From JACRCT01 sp049841135 (GTDB lineage: Bacteria > Myxococcota > Myxococcia > Myxococcales > UBA5297), in assembly GCA_049841135.1 (NCBI GenBank), contig JASGHK010000001.1, positions 124,001 to 188,000 of the forward strand: a DNA stretch of 64,000 nucleotides, given 5' to 3'. The notes under the pieces were generated by a model. It was given only the letters and a program-made list of their open reading frames with translations, did not search any database and was not told the origin of the DNA. The translations under genes were made by a program, and so were the position numbers. This document shows, one piece after another, positions 61,403 through 64,000 of the stretch (within the stretch, counting starts at the first letter, position 1; the number at the start of each line of letters is the position of its first letter).

Positions 61403-62554
61403 ATGTCCAAGCGCTACTTCGAGTTCGTCGAAGGCACGTCGAGCAAGTTCTGGGAGGTCTGGACCGAGGGCGGCAAGGTGCTGACGCGCTACGGGCGCAT
61501 CGGCGCTGCCGGCCAGGTGACGATGAAGGACGAGGGCGACGAGGCCAAGGCCCAGAAGCTCCACGACAAGCTCGTCGGCGAGAAGACCAAGAAGGGCTAC
61601 GTCGAGAAGGCGGGGGCCGCGGACGCTGCAGCACCCGCCAAGCCGTCGAAGGACTCCAAGGCCGAGAGGCCGGCGAAGGCCGAGAAGCCAGCGATGGTCG
61701 AGAAGGGCGCCAGGCCGGCGGGTGCCGGCGGCGTGAGCGAGGCCGAGGCTGCTTTCCGCGCCGCCTTCTGGAAGAACCCGGACGACCTCGACGCGCTGCG
61801 CGTCTTCGCCGACCTTCTTCTGGAGAAGGGCGACCCGCGAGGCGAGTACCTCCAGCTCTCCCTGCTCGAGTCGCCCACGGATGAGCAGATCGAGAAGAGC
61901 GGGGCGCTGCGGAAGAAGCTGGGTGGAAAGCTGGTGGGGCCCGCGCGCGAGTTCCTGCGCAACTACCAGTTCGGCCAGGACGGCCTGCCGTCCTGGGTCA
62001 CCTGCGAGGCGCCGCGGTTCATCGAGGGCTTCGAGCAGATCCGCTGGATCCACCCGCGGCTCACGGTGGAGATCACCTCGCTGCGCAAGAAGACCTTGGC
62101 CACCATCGCCGAGCTGGTCGCGCTGCCGCTGCGCGAGATCGGCTATCTGCGCGTCGAGGCCAACGGGCTGTCGGACAAGGCTGCCGTCGCGCTCGCGCCG
62201 GGCCTGGCGGGCGTCAAGAACCTCAGCCTCGAAGGCAACGACCTCACCGGCGAGGGCCTGCGCGGGATGGCGCCCCACCTGACCGATCTCGAGTTCCTGG
62301 GCCTGGGCACCTCCATGGCGCAGTTCAGCGAGCGGCCGCAGGTGGTGGCGGGCTGGGTCGAGGCGCTGTGCCAGCCCGGCGCGTTCCCCAACCTGCGCGC
62401 CCTCCACCTGCGGGGCGGCTACAGCGGGGTCCGCCTCGAGGATGCCCAGCGCAAGCGCCTCGAGGCGCTGCCCAAGATGAAGCTGGTCGTCGTCAACGAC
62501 TACCCGGCCTACGACTTCAAGACGGTCGAAGGCTGGAAGCGGGGCGAGGAGTAG
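61403..62554 (+). CDS. WGR domain protein with TIGR02996 and leucine-rich-like repeats
   Basis: This 383-residue protein starts with a WGR domain (1-65; RYFEFVEGTSSKFWEVW, RYGRIG), a nucleic-acid-associated domain known from PARPs and bacterial MolR-like proteins. A Lys/Ala/Pro-rich linker follows (about 66-110), then a TIGR02996 repeat-companion motif (NPDDLDALRVFADLLLEKGD, then PRGEYLQL, near 123-150). The C-terminal half has leucine-rich-like repeats (VKNLSLEGNDLTGEGLRGM). TIGR02996 is frequent in Myxococcota and Planctomycetota, which supports the taxonomic guess. The function is unknown. Confidence 0.82.
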   Translation: MSKRYFEFVEGTSSKFWEVWTEGGKVLTRYGRIGAAGQVTMKDEGDEAKAQKLHDKLVGEKTKKGYVEKAGAADAAAPAKPSKDSKAERPAKAEKPAMVEKGARPAGAGGVSEAEAAFRAAFWKNPDDLDALRVFADLLLEKGDPRGEYLQLSLLESPTDEQIEKSGALRKKLGGKLVGPAREFLRNYQFGQDGLPSWVTCEAPRFIEGFEQIRWIHPRLTVEITSLRKKTLATIAELVALPLREIGYLRVEANGLSDKAAVALAPGLAGVKNLSLEGNDLTGEGLRGMAPHLTDLEFLGLGTSMAQFSERPQVVAGWVEALCQPGAFPNLRALHLRGGYSGVRLEDAQRKRLEALPKMKLVVVNDYPAYDFKTVEGWKRGEE

Positions 62555-62559
62555 GCCAA

Positions 62560-62574
62560 GCCCCGAAGCGGGGC
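62560..62574 (+). terminator. small hairpin after the WGR gene
   Basis: GCCCC at 62560-62564 pairs with GGGGC at 62570-62574 over a 5-base loop, six bases after the stop codon. The stem is short and there is no adjacent T-run, so this is a weak call. Confidence 0.25.
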
Positions 62575-62704
62575 CCTGTGCATCCTGCTGAAAACTCGAC
62601 GCTTTTTGCCGGCCGCCCCGAGTTCGCCGCCGCCGTGCGGATCCGCACGGTTCGCCCTCGCTGGCTCTGGCGTCCAAACGCGCTCTCCCAGAGAGTGGGC
62701 GGCC

Positions 62705-64000
62705 ATGCAAACGCACAGCCCGACCATCCTCCCGCTCGAGAAGGCCGCTTCGGCGCTCGCCGGCGGCAAGGCCTCCGGACTCGCCAAGCTGCTCGAGCTC
62801 GGCTTCCGCGTCCCGCCCGGCTTCGTCATCATCGGCGCCGAGCCCGGCGAGATCGTCGACGAGGTGCTCGTTGCCTACCGCGCCCTCGGCGGCAAGGTCG
62901 CGGTCCGCTCCTCCGCGCTCGGCGAGGACGGCGAGCAGGCCTCCTTCGCCGGACAGTACGAGTCGGTCCTGAACGTCGAGGGCGAGCTGGCCTTCCGCAA
63001 GGCCATCGACCACTGCCTCAACTCGCTGCACAGCCCGCGCGCCGCCAGCTACCGCACCGGCGGGATGGCCACGCCCGGCGCCAAGCAGATGGCCGTCGTC
63101 GTGCAGCGGATGGTCGACGCGCACTGCGCCGGCGTGCTCTTCACGCTCGACCCGATCAGCGGCCGCAAGGACCGGATGGCCATCGACGCCGTCCCGGGGC
63201 TGGGCGAAGCCCTGGTCAGCGGCCGGGCGACCCCGGATCACTACTCGGTCAACCGCGAGGGCAAGCCGGTGCGCACCGAGCTCGCCGGCGGCGAGGCGGT
63301 GCTCACCGACGCCCAGCTCGCCGAGCTCGTCAGCCGCGCCAAGAAGGCCGAGGAGGGCTTCGGCAAGCCGCTGGACATGGAGTGGGCCTTCGACGCCAAG
63401 GGCGAGCTCTTCTGGCTGCAGGCGCGGCCGATCACCGTCACCGCCGGCGACCTGCACGAGCTCGACTTCTGCCCCGGCGCCGACCACGTCTACACCACCG
63501 CCAACATCGGCGAGATGCTCTCCGGCGCGAACTGCCCGCTGACCCTGTCGGTGACCGGCTACGGCATCGACTTCGGCAGCCAGGCGATGTGGCACGCCTC
63601 CGGGACGCACCCGGAGGTGAAGAAGGAGCTGACCTGGGTCGGCATCTTCAACGGCCACATGTTCATCGACATGGTCGCCTTCATGCCGTTCAACTGCGGC
63701 GTGGCCGGCGCCTCGCCGGAGGTGGCCTGCACCACCATCGTCGGCCGCGTGGTCCCCGAGGTCGTCGCCCGCGCCCAGAAGGTCTCGGGCTTCAAGCGCG
63801 CCCTCAACGGCGTGCGCTTCGGCCGCTACCTGCTCAAGGGGCCGCAGGTGATGCGCGACCACGAGGCGGCCATCGCGCGCTTCGCCATCCCGGCGCCGGA
63901 CTCGGCTCGCGAAGCCTGGGCGGCCATCGACCAGGCCTTGCCGTTCCTGTGGGAGACCTACCGCGTCCACCTGCAGGTCTCCTCCGGCTCGGCGGTGATG
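62705..64000 (+). CDS. phosphoenolpyruvate synthase-like protein, PPDK N-terminal domain (3' partial)
   Basis: This open frame of 432 codons runs from ATG 62705 to the window edge. It begins ILPLEKAASALAGGKASGLAKL, the standard N-terminus of the PEP-synthase/pyruvate-phosphate-dikinase ATP-grasp domain. It continues with VRSSALGEDGEQASFAGQYE, VVVQRMVDAHCAGVLFTLDP and FWLQARPITV, which closes the ATP-binding domain near residue 255. The rest resembles the linker before the phosphohistidine domain in PEP-synthase-like proteins, and the catalytic histidine would be beyond the window. PEP synthase, rifampicin phosphotransferase and related dikinases share this N-domain, so the reaction is open. 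Confidence 0.82.
   Translation, partial: MQTHSPTILPLEKAASALAGGKASGLAKLLELGFRVPPGFVIIGAEPGEIVDEVLVAYRALGGKVAVRSSALGEDGEQASFAGQYESVLNVEGELAFRKAIDHCLNSLHSPRAASYRTGGMATPGAKQMAVVVQRMVDAHCAGVLFTLDPISGRKDRMAIDAVPGLGEALVSGRATPDHYSVNREGKPVRTELAGGEAVLTDAQLAELVSRAKKAEEGFGKPLDMEWAFDAKGELFWLQARPITVTAGDLHELDFCPGADHVYTTANIGEMLSGANCPLTLSVTGYGIDFGSQAMWHASGTHPEVKKELTWVGIFNGHMFIDMVAFMPFNCGVAGASPEVACTTIVGRVVPEVVARAQKVSGFKRALNGVRFGRYLLKGPQVMRDHEAAIARFAIPAPDSAREAWAAIDQALPFLWETYRVHLQVSSGSAVM

Noticed and set aside
1..64000. tRNA, rRNA, riboswitch, prophage or integrase genes
   Set aside because: None recognised on either strand by eye. Short structured RNAs could be missed without a covariance-model search.

Overview
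This window is GC-rich, bacterial and densely coded. Gene content (WGR/TIGR02996 repeat-companion protein, CHAD protein, HD-domain Ppx next to PPK1, a PfaA-like lipid synthase) suggests an uncultured or anaerobic Myxococcota/deltaproteobacterial-type organism. That placement is an inference from gene content; there is no rRNA or tRNA gene here to confirm it.

Layout. (1) 1-14.2 kb is a complete NAD-linked [FeFe]-hydrogenase locus: maturases hydG, hydF and hydE with a TM1266-type small regulator and an aspartate ammonia-lyase gene. Behind a recognisable promoter follow rex, the three structural genes hydC-hydB-hydA (electron-bifurcating type), a second sensory [FeFe]-hydrogenase fused to a histidine kinase, a receiver protein and a receiver-histidine kinase. 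A strong hairpin terminator ends the block. (2) 14.4-24.3 kb is a polyphosphate and sugar-phosphate region: sixA, a CHAD protein, ppk2, a thioredoxin-like protein with a histone-like lysine tail, then on the other strand ppx-ppk1, pfkA and pgi. (3) 24.4-29.8 kb holds MITE-like repeats, two RNA-methyltransferase-like genes and a divergent U32/RlhA gene, separated by a helically phased TGAAAC array. (4) 29.8-37.9 kb holds aromatic amino-acid biosynthesis in two convergent, tightly overlapping operons: aroB, aroE-aroK fusion, a nucleotidyltransferase-like gene, aroC, aroQ, a small unknown; and pheA-tyrA-aminotransferase on the minus strand. (5) 38.2-46.6 kb holds Smr, VOC and PEBP genes, an aldo/keto reductase, an M61 peptidase, two adjacent ATP-grasp-like genes and a B12-type radical SAM gene. 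(6) 46.9-61.2 kb is a lipid cluster: a degenerate acyl-AMP ligase, an extended SDR, ACP, acyl-CoA dehydrogenase, a canonical acyl-AMP ligase, a second ACP, and a ~2,370-residue KS-AT-ACP-KR-DH polyketide/PUFA-type synthase ending in a PLP serine-palmitoyltransferase-like domain. (7) A WGR protein and the start of a PEP-synthase-like gene close the window.

The best candidate for an undescribed system is the lipid cluster. It has the enzyme set of bacterial sphingoid-base synthesis, but the PLP condensing enzyme is welded to an iterative PfaA-like synthase. The second is the H2-sensing hydrogenase-kinase with two receivers and no DNA-binding output domain, beside the bifurcating hydrogenase and its maturases.

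Caution: six single-base indels interrupt five otherwise intact genes (hydG, ppk1 twice, radical SAM, acyl-CoA dehydrogenase, PKS). All six are +1/-1 changes in mononucleotide run length, so they look like sequencing or assembly errors rather than pseudogenes. Coordinates for these genes span the whole reconstructed gene.
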